A DNA stretch of 64,000 bases from Sandaracinaceae bacterium (lineage in GTDB: Bacteria > Myxococcota_A > Polyangia > Polyangiales > Sandaracinaceae): assembly GCA_019637095.1 (NCBI GenBank), contig JAHBWG010000040.1:21605-85604 (forward strand), written 5' to 3'. A model generated the notes under the pieces. It ran no database searches, was not told the origin of the DNA, and worked only from the letters and a program-made list of their open reading frames with translations. Below, in pieces: positions 8,652 to 15,900 of this stretch. Numbering within the stretch: the stretch's first letter is position 1; each line of letters starts with the position of its first letter. A program made the translations under genes and the position numbers.

Positions 8652-9731
8652 ATGTCTCGCACGCTCTGGGTGACCACGCTGGCCTTCACGCTCGCGTTCT
8701 GCGGCTGCGACGACGGCGAGCCCGGCACGGACGCGGCGACTGGGTCCGACGGCGGCGCGCGCGACGCGGGCGGCTCGAGCCCCGACGCGGGCTCGCCTCC
8801 CGACGGCGGCGCACGCGACGGCGGCGCGCGCGACGCGGGCGCGCCGCCCGCGCCCGGCGAGCTCCCCTACGGCGACATGGGGATCGCCGCGCGCTACCCG
8901 GGCGACGTCGGCGTCGCCGGCGACGACGCGGTGGTGTTCCACGACGACTTCGAGGGCTACGCGAGCGCCTCGGAGCTCACGCGCAACTGGAACGGCGGCG
9001 CGTACCACCACCTGCGCATCGCGACCGAGCCGGCGAACGTCCACGCCGGCGCGCGCGCGCTCGAGATGCGCAGCCCCCGCCAGAGCGAGGAGCTCAGCAA
9101 CGCCGTCGCCCGCATGCTGGGCGAGCGGCTCGACGTCCTGTTCCTCCGCTTCCACTCGCGCTTCGACGGATCGTTCGACGCCGTCGGCTCGTCGCACAAC
9201 GGTGGCGGGATCTCCGGCGGCTACTACGTCGACGGGCGCGCGACGCCCGGCGTGCCGGCGAACGGCACGAACAAGTTCCTCATCGAGTACGAGTGTTGGC
9301 GCGGCGAGGCCTCGGACGCGAGCCCGGGGCTCCTCAACGTCTACATCTATCACCCGGAGCAGCGCTCGATGTGGGGCGACCACTTCTTCCCGGACGGGAC
9401 GGTGCTGCCCAACTCGAGCGTGCGCGGCGACTTCGGGCCCGACTTCGTCGCGCGCGCGAATCGCACGCCCGAGCTCGGCCGCTGGTACGCCTACGAGGTC
9501 ATGCTGCGCGCGAACACGCCGGGCATGCGGGACGGACGCGTCGCGCTGTGGCTCGACGGGGAGCTGATCGCCGACTTCCGCAACCTGCGCCTGCGCGACG
9601 TCGAGACGCTGCGCATCGACCGCTTCAACCTCTCGCTCCACATCGGCTCGAACACGCGGAGCGAGACGTTCAAGTGGTACGACGACGTGGTCGCCGCCAC
9701 CGAGTACATCGGGCCGCTCTACACGCCGTGA
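8652..9731 (+). CDS. Secreted lipoprotein, concanavalin-like fold suspected
   Basis: 359 residues from ATG at 8652, which places a lipoprotein signal (hydrophobic stretch ending FCGC) at the N-terminus; the longer frame from 8550 adds Arg-rich residues that do not look real. A spacer of about 40 residues with DGGARDAG-type repeats follows, then one globular domain. Its beginning (FHDDFEGY) and end (KWYDDVVAATEYIGPLY), with many aromatic and beta-strand-like segments, recall secreted beta-sandwich proteins related to polysaccharide lyases or lectins. I do not recognise the exact family. It would be exported and membrane-anchored, possibly binding or degrading polysaccharide (inference). Its last 13 bp overlap the LysR gene. 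Confidence 0.7.
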   Translation: MSRTLWVTTLAFTLAFCGCDDGEPGTDAATGSDGGARDAGGSSPDAGSPPDGGARDGGARDAGAPPAPGELPYGDMGIAARYPGDVGVAGDDAVVFHDDFEGYASASELTRNWNGGAYHHLRIATEPANVHAGARALEMRSPRQSEELSNAVARMLGERLDVLFLRFHSRFDGSFDAVGSSHNGGGISGGYYVDGRATPGVPANGTNKFLIEYECWRGEASDASPGLLNVYIYHPEQRSMWGDHFFPDGTVLPNSSVRGDFGPDFVARANRTPELGRWYAYEVMLRANTPGMRDGRVALWLDGELIADFRNLRLRDVETLRIDRFNLSLHIGSNTRSETFKWYDDVVAATEYIGPLYTP

Positions 9732-9985
9732 CGCGCGCGGACCGCGCGCTGCGCGTCGCCGACGGCGCGCAGGATCGCGCGCGCGTGCGCGAGGAAGACC
9801 TCCCCCTCGGGCAGAAGGCGCATCCCGCGAGGCGTGCGCTCGAAGAGCGGCGCGCCGAGCTCGTCCTCGAGCCGTCGGATCTGCCGGCTCAGCGGCGGCT
9901 GCGCGATGTGGAGGCGCTGCGCGGCGCGGCCGACGTGCGCCTCCTCGGCGACCGCGACGAAGTACTCGAGCTGCGCGAGGCTCAT
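9719..9985 (-). CDS. LysR-type DNA-binding domain only (truncated regulator)
   Basis: 88 residues from ATG at 9985, set by TATGCT 7 nt upstream; ATG 9997 is the alternative. Residues 1-60 are a canonical LysR winged helix-turn-helix (LAQLEYFVAVAEEAHVGRAA, then PPLSRQIRRLE and PLFERTPRG). Residues 61-88 are the linker helix that dimerises LysR proteins. The roughly 200-residue effector-binding domain is missing, and the downstream DNA codes for the lipoprotein on the other strand, so no frameshifted remnant is visible. A perfect LysR-type operator lies upstream. It may be a decayed gene or a working minimal DNA-binding dimer; the intact reading frame, promoter and operator favour function (inference). 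Confidence 0.75.
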   Translation of the reverse strand: MSLAQLEYFVAVAEEAHVGRAAQRLHIAQPPLSRQIRRLEDELGAPLFERTPRGMRLLPEGEVFLAHARAILRAVGDAQRAVRARHGV

Positions 9986-9992
9986 GCCCCTG

Positions 9993-9998
9993 AGCATA
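9993..9998 (-). promoter_or_regulatory. Putative -10 element (TATGCT) of the LysR fragment
   Basis: TATGCT lies exactly 7 nt before the ATG at 9985. The LysR-type operator lies about 24 bp further upstream, around the -35 region and beyond. Confidence 0.45.
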
Positions 9999-10021
9999 CC
10001 CGCGTTCGCGCGCGGCGCTTC

Positions 10022-10036
10022 ATACCCAATCGGTAT
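10022..10036. promoter_or_regulatory. LysR-type operator (ATACC-N5-GGTAT)
   Basis: This is a perfect 5-bp inverted repeat around CAATC, containing the T-N11-A signature of LysR sites (T10023, A10035). It lies between the divergent LysR fragment (start 9985) and map (start 10073), the usual place for a LysR autoregulation and target site. The dyad is visible; binding by this protein is inferred. Confidence 0.65.
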
Positions 10037-10072
10037 TGGATCGCGCGCGCGGGGGCGCGCAGGTTGTCGCGC

Positions 10073-10828
10073 GTGGGCATCGAACGACTCGCGCCTCGCC
10101 ACGTCGCGCGCATGCGCGCGGCCGGGCGCGCCGCCGCCGCGACGCTCGCGCACGTCGCCGCGCACCTGCGGCCGGGCATGAGCACCGCGGAGCTCGACCG
10201 CCTCGTGCGCGAGGACACCGCGCGCCGCGGCGCGCGCCCGAGCCAGCTCGGCTACCACGGCTTCCCCGCGGCCGTCTGCACGAGCCGCAACGACGTCGTG
10301 TGCCACGGGATCCCGCGGGACGACGAGCGCCTCGAGGCGGGCGACATCATCGCGGTCGACGTCACCTCGGAGCTCGACGGCTGGCACGGCGACACCTGCG
10401 CGACGTTCGCGATCGGCGAGCCGTCGCCCGAGGCGCGGCACGTGCTCGAGGTCGCGCGCCGCTGCCGGGACGCGGGGATCGCGGCGGTGCGCGACGGGGT
10501 GCGCGTCGGCGACGTCGGCGCGGTGATCGAGGCGCTCGCCGCGCGCGAGGGCTGCGGCATCGTGCGCGAGGTCGGCGGCCACGGCATCGGGCGGGCGATG
10601 CACCTGCCGCCGCACATCGAGCACTTCGGCCCGCCCGGTCGCGGCCCGCGCCTGCGCGCCGGGATGGCGATCACCATCGAGCCGATCGTCACGCTCGGCC
10701 CGGCCCGCGTGCGGCTCGACGCCGACGGCTGGACGATGCGCACCCTCGACGGCTCGCCGTCGGCGCAGTTCGAGCACACCGTCGTCGTGACGCCGACCGG
10801 CTGCGAGGTGCTCACGCCGCCCCCGTGA
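10073..10828 (+). CDS. map: Type I methionine aminopeptidase
   Basis: 251 residues from GTG at 10073. The enzyme removes the initiator methionine from new proteins in the cytoplasm. The pita-bread metal ligands are all visible: two Asp in DVTSELDGWHGDTCATF, His in GGHGIGRAMH, Glu in AITIEPIV and Glu near the C-terminus in FEHTVVV. Length matches bacterial MAPs without an N-terminal zinc extension. It is divergent from the LysR fragment, so the LysR-type site between them could control it, which would be unusual for an essential housekeeping gene. It may be one of several MAP copies. A strong hairpin follows it. Confidence 0.93.
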   Translation: MGIERLAPRHVARMRAAGRAAAATLAHVAAHLRPGMSTAELDRLVREDTARRGARPSQLGYHGFPAAVCTSRNDVVCHGIPRDDERLEAGDIIAVDVTSELDGWHGDTCATFAIGEPSPEARHVLEVARRCRDAGIAAVRDGVRVGDVGAVIEALAAREGCGIVREVGGHGIGRAMHLPPHIEHFGPPGRGPRLRAGMAITIEPIVTLGPARVRLDADGWTMRTLDGSPSAQFEHTVVVTPTGCEVLTPPP

Positions 10829-10837
10829 ACGCGGCGA

Positions 10838-10865
10838 CGCCCGCTCCGAGGGTTCGGAGCGGGCG
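10838..10865. terminator. Strong hairpin between convergent map and Cys-repeat gene
   Basis: A perfect 12-bp stem (10838-10849 with 10854-10865) encloses the 4-nt loop GGGT. It lies 9 bp after the map stop and 28 bp from the stop of the convergent gene, so it can serve both. There is no T tract. Confidence 0.6.
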
Positions 10866-10893
10866 CCTGCGGTGCGGGTGTCGTGGGGTCGCG

Positions 10894-11868
10894 CTACGAG
10901 CGGCAGACGCCGTCGATGCAGGACTGGCCGCTCATGCAGTCGCTCGGCCCTGCGCAGTCGCTCGTCGCCTCGTTCGAGGTGGAGCAGACGTTCTCGAGGC
11001 AGAAGGTCAGCGCGACGTCGAAGAACGGACACTCGTTGTGCATGGTGCAGGGCGAGCGGCAGGTGCCGTTGCGGCAGACCGCGCCGGCCATGCACTCCGC
11101 GTCCGAGGAGCAGAACGGACGCGGGCGGTCATCGACGCGGCAGCGGCCCGACGCGCAGTAGCGCCCCTCGCCGCACTCGCTGTCCGTCGAGCACACGTCG
11201 CGGCAGATCCCGTCGAGGCAGACACGGCCGGAGGCGCAGTCGGCGTTGGTGCCGCAGCCGACGACGGGCGGGATCTCGACGCAGTAGCCTTCATCGGTGC
11301 ACCCGAAGCCCGAGGGGCACGGGTTCGCCTCGCCGCACGCCGGGGCGCACGTCTGGTCGACGCAGATCCGCCCCTCGCCGCACTCGGAGCTGAAGCGGCA
11401 GGTGTCGTCGGTCGCGCGGCACTCGCCGTCCACGCAGACCTGACCCGACTCGCAGCCGGCGTCCGACTCGCAGGCGGGCGGCGACACGCGCGGGGTGCAC
11501 ACCCCGTCGAGGCACTCGAGGTCGGCGTCGCAGTCCGCGTTCGTCTCGCAGGTGCCCGGCGTCGGCGTCGGGGTCGGCTCCGTCGGGGCCACACACCAGC
11601 CCTCACGGCAGACCGTGCCGGCGACGCAGTCGTCGTCGCTCCGACAGCCGGCGTAGGCGCACCCGAGATCGGTGCAGCGCTCGCCGGTGGGACATTCGAA
11701 GTCCCCTCGGCAGAGCGTGCGATCGGGCGGGTCGACCGCGCGGCAGCCGACGCCGTCGCAGTAGTAGCAGCCGGCCGCGTCGCAGTAGTAGTCCTCCTGC
11801 GCGCAGCCACCGAGCGCCGCGGCGGCGCCGAGGGTGACGAACGAGATGAAGGCGAGGCGGTGGAGCAC
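10894..11868 (-). CDS. Cys-rich repeat lipoprotein
   Basis: 324 residues. GTG at 11868 was chosen because GGAGAAAGG lies 6 nt upstream; the frame opens six codons earlier. A lipoprotein signal ends in ALGGC. The mature part consists of about ten disulfide-type repeats of roughly 25-40 residues with the pattern C-x5-(D/E)C-x2-G-x2-C-x4-C, for example CETNADCDADLECLDGVC. A short Thr-Pro run separates an early pair from the rest. Similar Cys modules appear as inserts in the giant metzincin at 27692. It would be a rigid, oxidised, surface-anchored protein; ligand and function are unknown. Confidence 0.75.
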   Translation of the reverse strand: MLHRLAFISFVTLGAAAALGGCAQEDYYCDAAGCYYCDGVGCRAVDPPDRTLCRGDFECPTGERCTDLGCAYAGCRSDDDCVAGTVCREGWCVAPTEPTPTPTPGTCETNADCDADLECLDGVCTPRVSPPACESDAGCESGQVCVDGECRATDDTCRFSSECGEGRICVDQTCAPACGEANPCPSGFGCTDEGYCVEIPPVVGCGTNADCASGRVCLDGICRDVCSTDSECGEGRYCASGRCRVDDRPRPFCSSDAECMAGAVCRNGTCRSPCTMHNECPFFDVALTFCLENVCSTSNEATSDCAGPSDCMSGQSCIDGVCRS

Positions 11869-12034
11869 GACGTACCTTTCTCCCACGCGAGCGAGGGCGG
11901 GGGCGATCCCGGGTGTACCAGGATCCGTGCCATGGCGCCCACTCCACGGGATCGCGTTCGATTCGGCGTCATCGTCAACGCGGGTTCACGCGCCACGCGG
12001 GCGGCAGTGAACCCCGCGGCACGAGGCGGCCTGC

Positions 12035-12040
12035 TACCAT
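12035..12040 (+). promoter_or_regulatory. Putative -10 element (TACCAT)
   Basis: TACCAT lies exactly 7 nt before the GTG start at 12048 of the small lipoprotein gene, with no Shine-Dalgarno. Confidence 0.45.
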
Positions 12041-12047
12041 CCCGCGC

Positions 12048-12674
12048 GTGAGAGGCGCCGCCGCGCTCGTCCTGGTCTCGGTGCTCGGCGCCTGCGGGGG
12101 CGGCGCGCGCGACGAGGGGCCGGCGCGCGCCGTCGCGGCTTACGCGGCCGCGCTCCAGCGCGGCGACGGCGCGAGCGCGTGGGACTCGCTCGACGAGGAG
12201 GCGCGCCACGGCCGGAGCCGAGGCGCGCACGACGCGCTGATGGCGACCAACGCGGCCGAGCTGCGCGAGCAAGGGGAGGCGCTCGCGCGCGCGGGGGAGG
12301 GCGTCGCGGCGCACGCGCGGCTCGAGCTCGCGAGCGGCGAGTCGGTGCTCTTGGTGCTCGAGCCCGGCGGCTGGCGCGTCGCGGGTGGCGTGCTCGACGC
12401 GACCGGGCTCGCGACCCCGCTCGACGCGGTCGCCGCGTTCCGGCGCGCGCTCTCCCGTCGCGACCTGTCCGGCGTCGAGCGCGTGCTCGCCCGTCAGACG
12501 CGCGCGGAGTGGGAGGCGGAGCTGCGCCGGCTGCTCGACGCGACGGCCGACGCGGACGATCTCGAGGTGGAGGTGCAGGGCGATCGCGCCCGCGTGCGCA
12601 CGAGCGGCGGGGGCTCGATCGAGCTCGTCCGCGAGTCCGGCGAGTGGCGCGTGCTCGACGTGCACGGCCCCTGA
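12048..12674 (+). CDS. Small lipoprotein of unknown function
   Basis: 208 residues from GTG at 12048, 7 nt behind TACCAT. A short signal peptide ends in the lipobox LGAC. The mature part appears to hold two copies of an alpha+beta unit (about 25-115 and 125-205), each beginning with helices rich in Ala/Arg (AAYAAALQRGD, AAFRRALSRRD) and ending in strands (LEPGGWRVAGG, VRESGEWRVLDV). This resembles NTF2-like or DUF4878-type lipoproteins, but I cannot name the family. It is 38 bp before the serine hydrolase on the same strand, though that gene has its own likely promoter. Confidence 0.65.
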   Translation: MRGAAALVLVSVLGACGGGARDEGPARAVAAYAAALQRGDGASAWDSLDEEARHGRSRGAHDALMATNAAELREQGEALARAGEGVAAHARLELASGESVLLVLEPGGWRVAGGVLDATGLATPLDAVAAFRRALSRRDLSGVERVLARQTRAEWEAELRRLLDATADADDLEVEVQGDRARVRTSGGGSIELVRESGEWRVLDVHGP

Positions 12675-12699
12675 CCGAGCACGTCTCGCGCCGACGGCG

Positions 12700-12705
12700 T
12701 AGGAT
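12700..12705 (+). promoter_or_regulatory. Putative -10 element (TAGGAT) of the serine hydrolase
   Basis: TAGGAT lies 7 nt before the GTG start at 12713, consistent with a leaderless transcript. Confidence 0.45.
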
Positions 12706-12712
12706 CGCGCGC

Positions 12713-13693
12713 GTGCAGGGTGCGCCCGGGTGGGCCACGGCGGTCTTCGGCCCCGAAGGCCCGGCGTCGATCGAGGTGGGCGGCCGCGCGGATCTGGCGC
12801 GGGATGAAGCCGTCACGCGCGCGACGCGCTTCCGCTGGTACTCGGTGACGAAGCTCGTGACGGCGATGGCGACGCTCCGCGCCGTCGAGGCCGGGCGGCT
12901 CGCGCTCGACGACGACGTGCGGGCGCGGCTCGACTGGTTCCGTCCGAGCGCGCCGGTGACCGTCCGCCACCTCCTCGCGCACGCGTCGGGGCTCGCGGAT
13001 CCGAACGCGACGGGCTGGGTCCACCCGCCCGGGCGCGCGCTGCGCCCGCCCGGCGTGCTCGCGAGGGAGACCTTCGCGCGCCACCCGCGCCTGCGCTCGG
13101 CGCCCGGCGCGGTCGCTCGGTACACGAACCTCGGCTACCTCGTCCTGGGCGAGCTGCTCGCCGAGGTCGAGGGGGGCTACGAGCGCGCCGCCGCCGCCGT
13201 CCTCGCGCGCTCGGGCGCGCACCGCGCGAGCTTCTCCGTGGACGGCGCCGCGCGCGGGCACGAGGCGCTCGCGAGCGCGCGCACGCTCGTCATGGCCGCG
13301 TTGTTCGGCCGCCGCACGCCTGGCCTCGTCGCGTACGTGCGCGAGGGCTGGGTCGGGCTCTCGCCGTTCGCGATCGAGGGGCAGGCGTATGGCGGCCTCG
13401 TGGGCTCGATCGAGGATCTCGTCGCGCTCGGCCGCGCGCTCCTCGCCCCGGGGCTCGTGCTGGAGGCGCCGACGCTGCGGGCGATGCGCGCGCGCGCCGC
13501 GAGCGGCCCGGCGGGCGCGTACGGGCTCGGGCCGTGGCTCCACGGCGACGGCTGGATCGGTCACGGCGGCGAGGCCGGCGGCTTCCGCGCCGAGCTCCAC
13601 GTGCACCCGGAGCGCGGGCGGGGCTTCGCGATCCTCGTGAACGCCGGCGCCGCGCCGACCGGCGCGCGGGTGGACGAGCTCAAGCGAGCTTGA
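12713..13693 (+). CDS. Serine hydrolase of the beta-lactamase/class C PBP family
   Basis: 326 residues from GTG at 12713. The three active-site elements are visible: SxxK in WYSVTKLVTA, YxN in YTNLGYLVLGE, and the third motif as GHGGEAGG near the C-terminus. HLLAHASGLAD is also typical. There is no signal peptide, so it is probably cytoplasmic; family members include esterases, D-amino-acid peptidases and beta-lactamases, and the substrate cannot be told. It is slightly short compared with the usual 350-400 residues. Its stop overlaps the convergent uracil-DNA glycosylase gene by 14 bp. Confidence 0.85.
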   Translation: MQGAPGWATAVFGPEGPASIEVGGRADLARDEAVTRATRFRWYSVTKLVTAMATLRAVEAGRLALDDDVRARLDWFRPSAPVTVRHLLAHASGLADPNATGWVHPPGRALRPPGVLARETFARHPRLRSAPGAVARYTNLGYLVLGELLAEVEGGYERAAAAVLARSGAHRASFSVDGAARGHEALASARTLVMAALFGRRTPGLVAYVREGWVGLSPFAIEGQAYGGLVGSIEDLVALGRALLAPGLVLEAPTLRAMRARAASGPAGAYGLGPWLHGDGWIGHGGEAGGFRAELHVHPERGRGFAILVNAGAAPTGARVDELKRA

Positions 13694-14393
13694 CGCCGAG
13701 CGCGGCGAGCTCGCGGTCGACCGCCTCGCCCCAGCCTTGGTTGGCGAGCGGGCTCGCCGGGCTCGGGTGGAGGATCCGGCCGACGCGCACCTGCTCGCCC
13801 AGGACGGCGCGCACGCGGTCCTCGGCGAACTTGCCGACGCCGACGACGAGCGCCGGCGCGAGCGCCGCGATGCTCGCCGCGAGCGCCTCGTCGCAGGCGT
13901 CGAACAGGGGCTCGCGCTCTTCGCGCGGGAGCTTCTCGGGCACGCGGTTGCGCCCGCTCGCCTCCATGAACACGAGCGGGCAGTAGTTGAGGACGAAGAA
14001 GCGTCCGAAGAACGCCGCGGGGGTGCCGAACCGATCGCGCGCCCAGCCCCAGAGGCGGGTCCCGCTCACCTCGGTGCGCGTCGAGGACAAGCCGACGATC
14101 TTGCGCTTGGGGTGCTCGCGCGCCGGCGCGCCGACCGCGCCCGAGATGCCCATCCAGTCGCGCACGATCCCAGGATCCCCGAACGGGACGCCCGTCTGCG
14201 CCATCCCGAACGGGCCCGGGTTCATCCCGACGAGCACCACCTCGCGGCGCCCCTCGCCGTAGCGGCGCAGGTAGTCCTCGTGTGGGGCGCGCGCGTAGGC
14301 GAGCGGGTTGTAGACGTAGGCGGTCGGCGCGCCGAACGCGAGCGCGTCGACGCGCGCGGACAGGCGCCGATCGATCGCGACGAGCGCGCTCAA
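13680..14393 (-). CDS. SMUG1-type uracil-DNA glycosylase
   Basis: 237 residues. The diagnostic SMUG1 motif GMNPGPFGM is at 56-64, followed by AQTGVPFGD, and HPSPASPLAN lies near the C-terminus. It removes uracil or oxidised pyrimidines from DNA. The only plausible start is TTG at 14393, whose last two bases form part of the TGA stop of the upstream glycosyltransferase (TTGA overlap), which implies translational coupling. SMUG1 is mainly an animal enzyme, with relatives in some bacteria. Its placement behind a glycosyltransferase has no clear functional logic. Confidence 0.88.
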   Translation of the reverse strand: MSALVAIDRRLSARVDALAFGAPTAYVYNPLAYARAPHEDYLRRYGEGRREVVLVGMNPGPFGMAQTGVPFGDPGIVRDWMGISGAVGAPAREHPKRKIVGLSSTRTEVSGTRLWGWARDRFGTPAAFFGRFFVLNYCPLVFMEASGRNRVPEKLPREEREPLFDACDEALAASIAALAPALVVGVGKFAEDRVRAVLGEQVRVGRILHPSPASPLANQGWGEAVDRELAALGVKLA

Positions 14394-15832
14394 CGGGCCT
14401 GGTAGAGGCTGAGCCCGCCGACGTAGAGGAACCCGAACATGAAGAACAAGAGGAACGGGATGCTCATCCACGCGCCGATGGAGACCGCGAGCACGATCGT
14501 GCCGACGAAGTAGAGCCCGAAGAGGAACTCGAGCACGGCGAAGAGGTTCTTGCCGGCCTTGTAGCGCTTCTTCACCCAGCTCTCGTCGCGCTTGACCACG
14601 CCGTGCTTGGGCGTGCGCACGAACTCGCTGTCGGTGCCGAAGATGCCCTCGGCGACCGCGCGCGCGTTGTTGAGCGACAGCCCGATGCCGAGCGCCATCA
14701 TCATCGGCAGCCGGCGCAGCGCCTCCCACAGGCCGTTGTAGAGCGCGTGGTGGGTCGTCAGGTAGAAGAGCACGATCGAGCCGCTCGTCGCCGCGAAGAG
14801 CGGCACGTCGAGCAGGAGCAGCTCCGGCGAGCTCATCGACTGCCGCATCAGCATGTTCGGGAGCTGCAGCAGCGCGAGCACGATCAGGAACACGTACGCG
14901 AAGTTGTTCGTGAGGTGGAAGAGCGCCTCGAGCTTCACGTGGAAGGGGAGCTTCGCGCGCAGCACGATCGGCAGGAGCTTCTTCGCCGTCTGCGCCGAGC
15001 CCTTCGCCCAGCGGAACTGCTGCGTCTTGAAGCTGTTCATCTCGCACGGGATCTCGGCCGGCGCGAGCGCGTCGGGCACGTACACGAAGCGCCAGCCCGC
15101 GAGCTGCGCCCGGAAGGACAGGTCCATGTCCTCCGTCAACGTGTCGTGCTGCCATCCACCGGCGTCGACGATCGTCGCCTTGCGCCACATCCCGGCGGTG
15201 CCGTTGAAGTTGAAGAAGCGCCCGGAGCGGTTGCGCGCGATGTGCTCCACCACGAAGTGCCCGTCGAGCATCATCGACTGCACCCGCGTCAGCATCGAGT
15301 AGTCGCGGTTCAGGTGGCCCCAGCGCGCCTGCACCATGCCGACCTTCGGGTCGGTGAAGTGGTGGATGAGGTCCTCTACGATCGTCGGCGTCGGCACGAA
15401 GTCCGCGTCGAAGACGAGCACGTAGTCGCCCTTGGCCTCGTGCAGGCCCTCCTCGAGCGCGCCGGCCTTGTAGCCGACGCGGTTGGTCCGGTGGCGGTAG
15501 ACGGCGTCGTATCCGCGCTCGACGAGCTCGTCGACCTTCGCCTTCGCGATCTGGACGGTCTCGTCGGTCGAGTCGTCGAGGACCTGGATCTCCAGCTTGT
15601 CCTTCGGGTACTCGAGGCCCGCCACGCTCTCGATGAGGCGCTCGGCGACGTACAGCTCGTTGAACATCGGGAGCTGCACGGTGACGCGCGGCAGCGTCTC
15701 GAAGCGCTTGAGCGGCTTGGGCGCGCGCTTCTTGTGCTTCCAGTAGAGATAGACGAGCTGGCCTCGGTGGAACCCGTAAACCGCCAGGATCCCGAGGGTC
15801 ACCATGTACACGCCGATGACGAACGCTTCCAT
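14390..15832 (-). CDS. Membrane GT2 glycosyltransferase (cellulose/glucomannan synthase-like)
   Basis: 480 residues. One N-terminal membrane helix (1-20) precedes a GT2 catalytic domain with VTVQLPMFNE, LDDSTDE, FDADF, TEDMD and QQFRW, the D, D, D, QxxRW set of processive synthases. At least four hydrophobic segments follow (about 305-480). The enzyme would polymerise and export a beta-linked polysaccharide at the inner membrane; the product is not identifiable and no PilZ domain is seen. The ATG at 15832 follows a 68-bp AT-richer gap after the CPBP gene. It heads a coupled pair with the SMUG1-type gene. Confidence 0.9.
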   Translation of the reverse strand: MEAFVIGVYMVTLGILAVYGFHRGQLVYLYWKHKKRAPKPLKRFETLPRVTVQLPMFNELYVAERLIESVAGLEYPKDKLEIQVLDDSTDETVQIAKAKVDELVERGYDAVYRHRTNRVGYKAGALEEGLHEAKGDYVLVFDADFVPTPTIVEDLIHHFTDPKVGMVQARWGHLNRDYSMLTRVQSMMLDGHFVVEHIARNRSGRFFNFNGTAGMWRKATIVDAGGWQHDTLTEDMDLSFRAQLAGWRFVYVPDALAPAEIPCEMNSFKTQQFRWAKGSAQTAKKLLPIVLRAKLPFHVKLEALFHLTNNFAYVFLIVLALLQLPNMLMRQSMSSPELLLLDVPLFAATSGSIVLFYLTTHHALYNGLWEALRRLPMMMALGIGLSLNNARAVAEGIFGTDSEFVRTPKHGVVKRDESWVKKRYKAGKNLFAVLEFLFGLYFVGTIVLAVSIGAWMSIPFLLFFMFGFLYVGGLSLYQAR

Positions 15833-15900
15833 CGCGCTCAGTCATACGCGACGGATTGTCATCGAAATGTACTCGTTCGTATTCTTTCTTCGGACGCGGC

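Noticed and set aside
8652..9718. Frameshifted remains of the LysR effector domain after the fragment
   Set aside because: This DNA encodes the lipoprotein on the plus strand, and no minus frame shows LysR effector-domain features.
7694..10072. Long N-terminal extension in frame with map
   Set aside because: It crosses the kynureninase-like gene, the lipoprotein and the LysR fragment in other frames. MAP needs only the part from GTG 10073, where the conserved fold begins.
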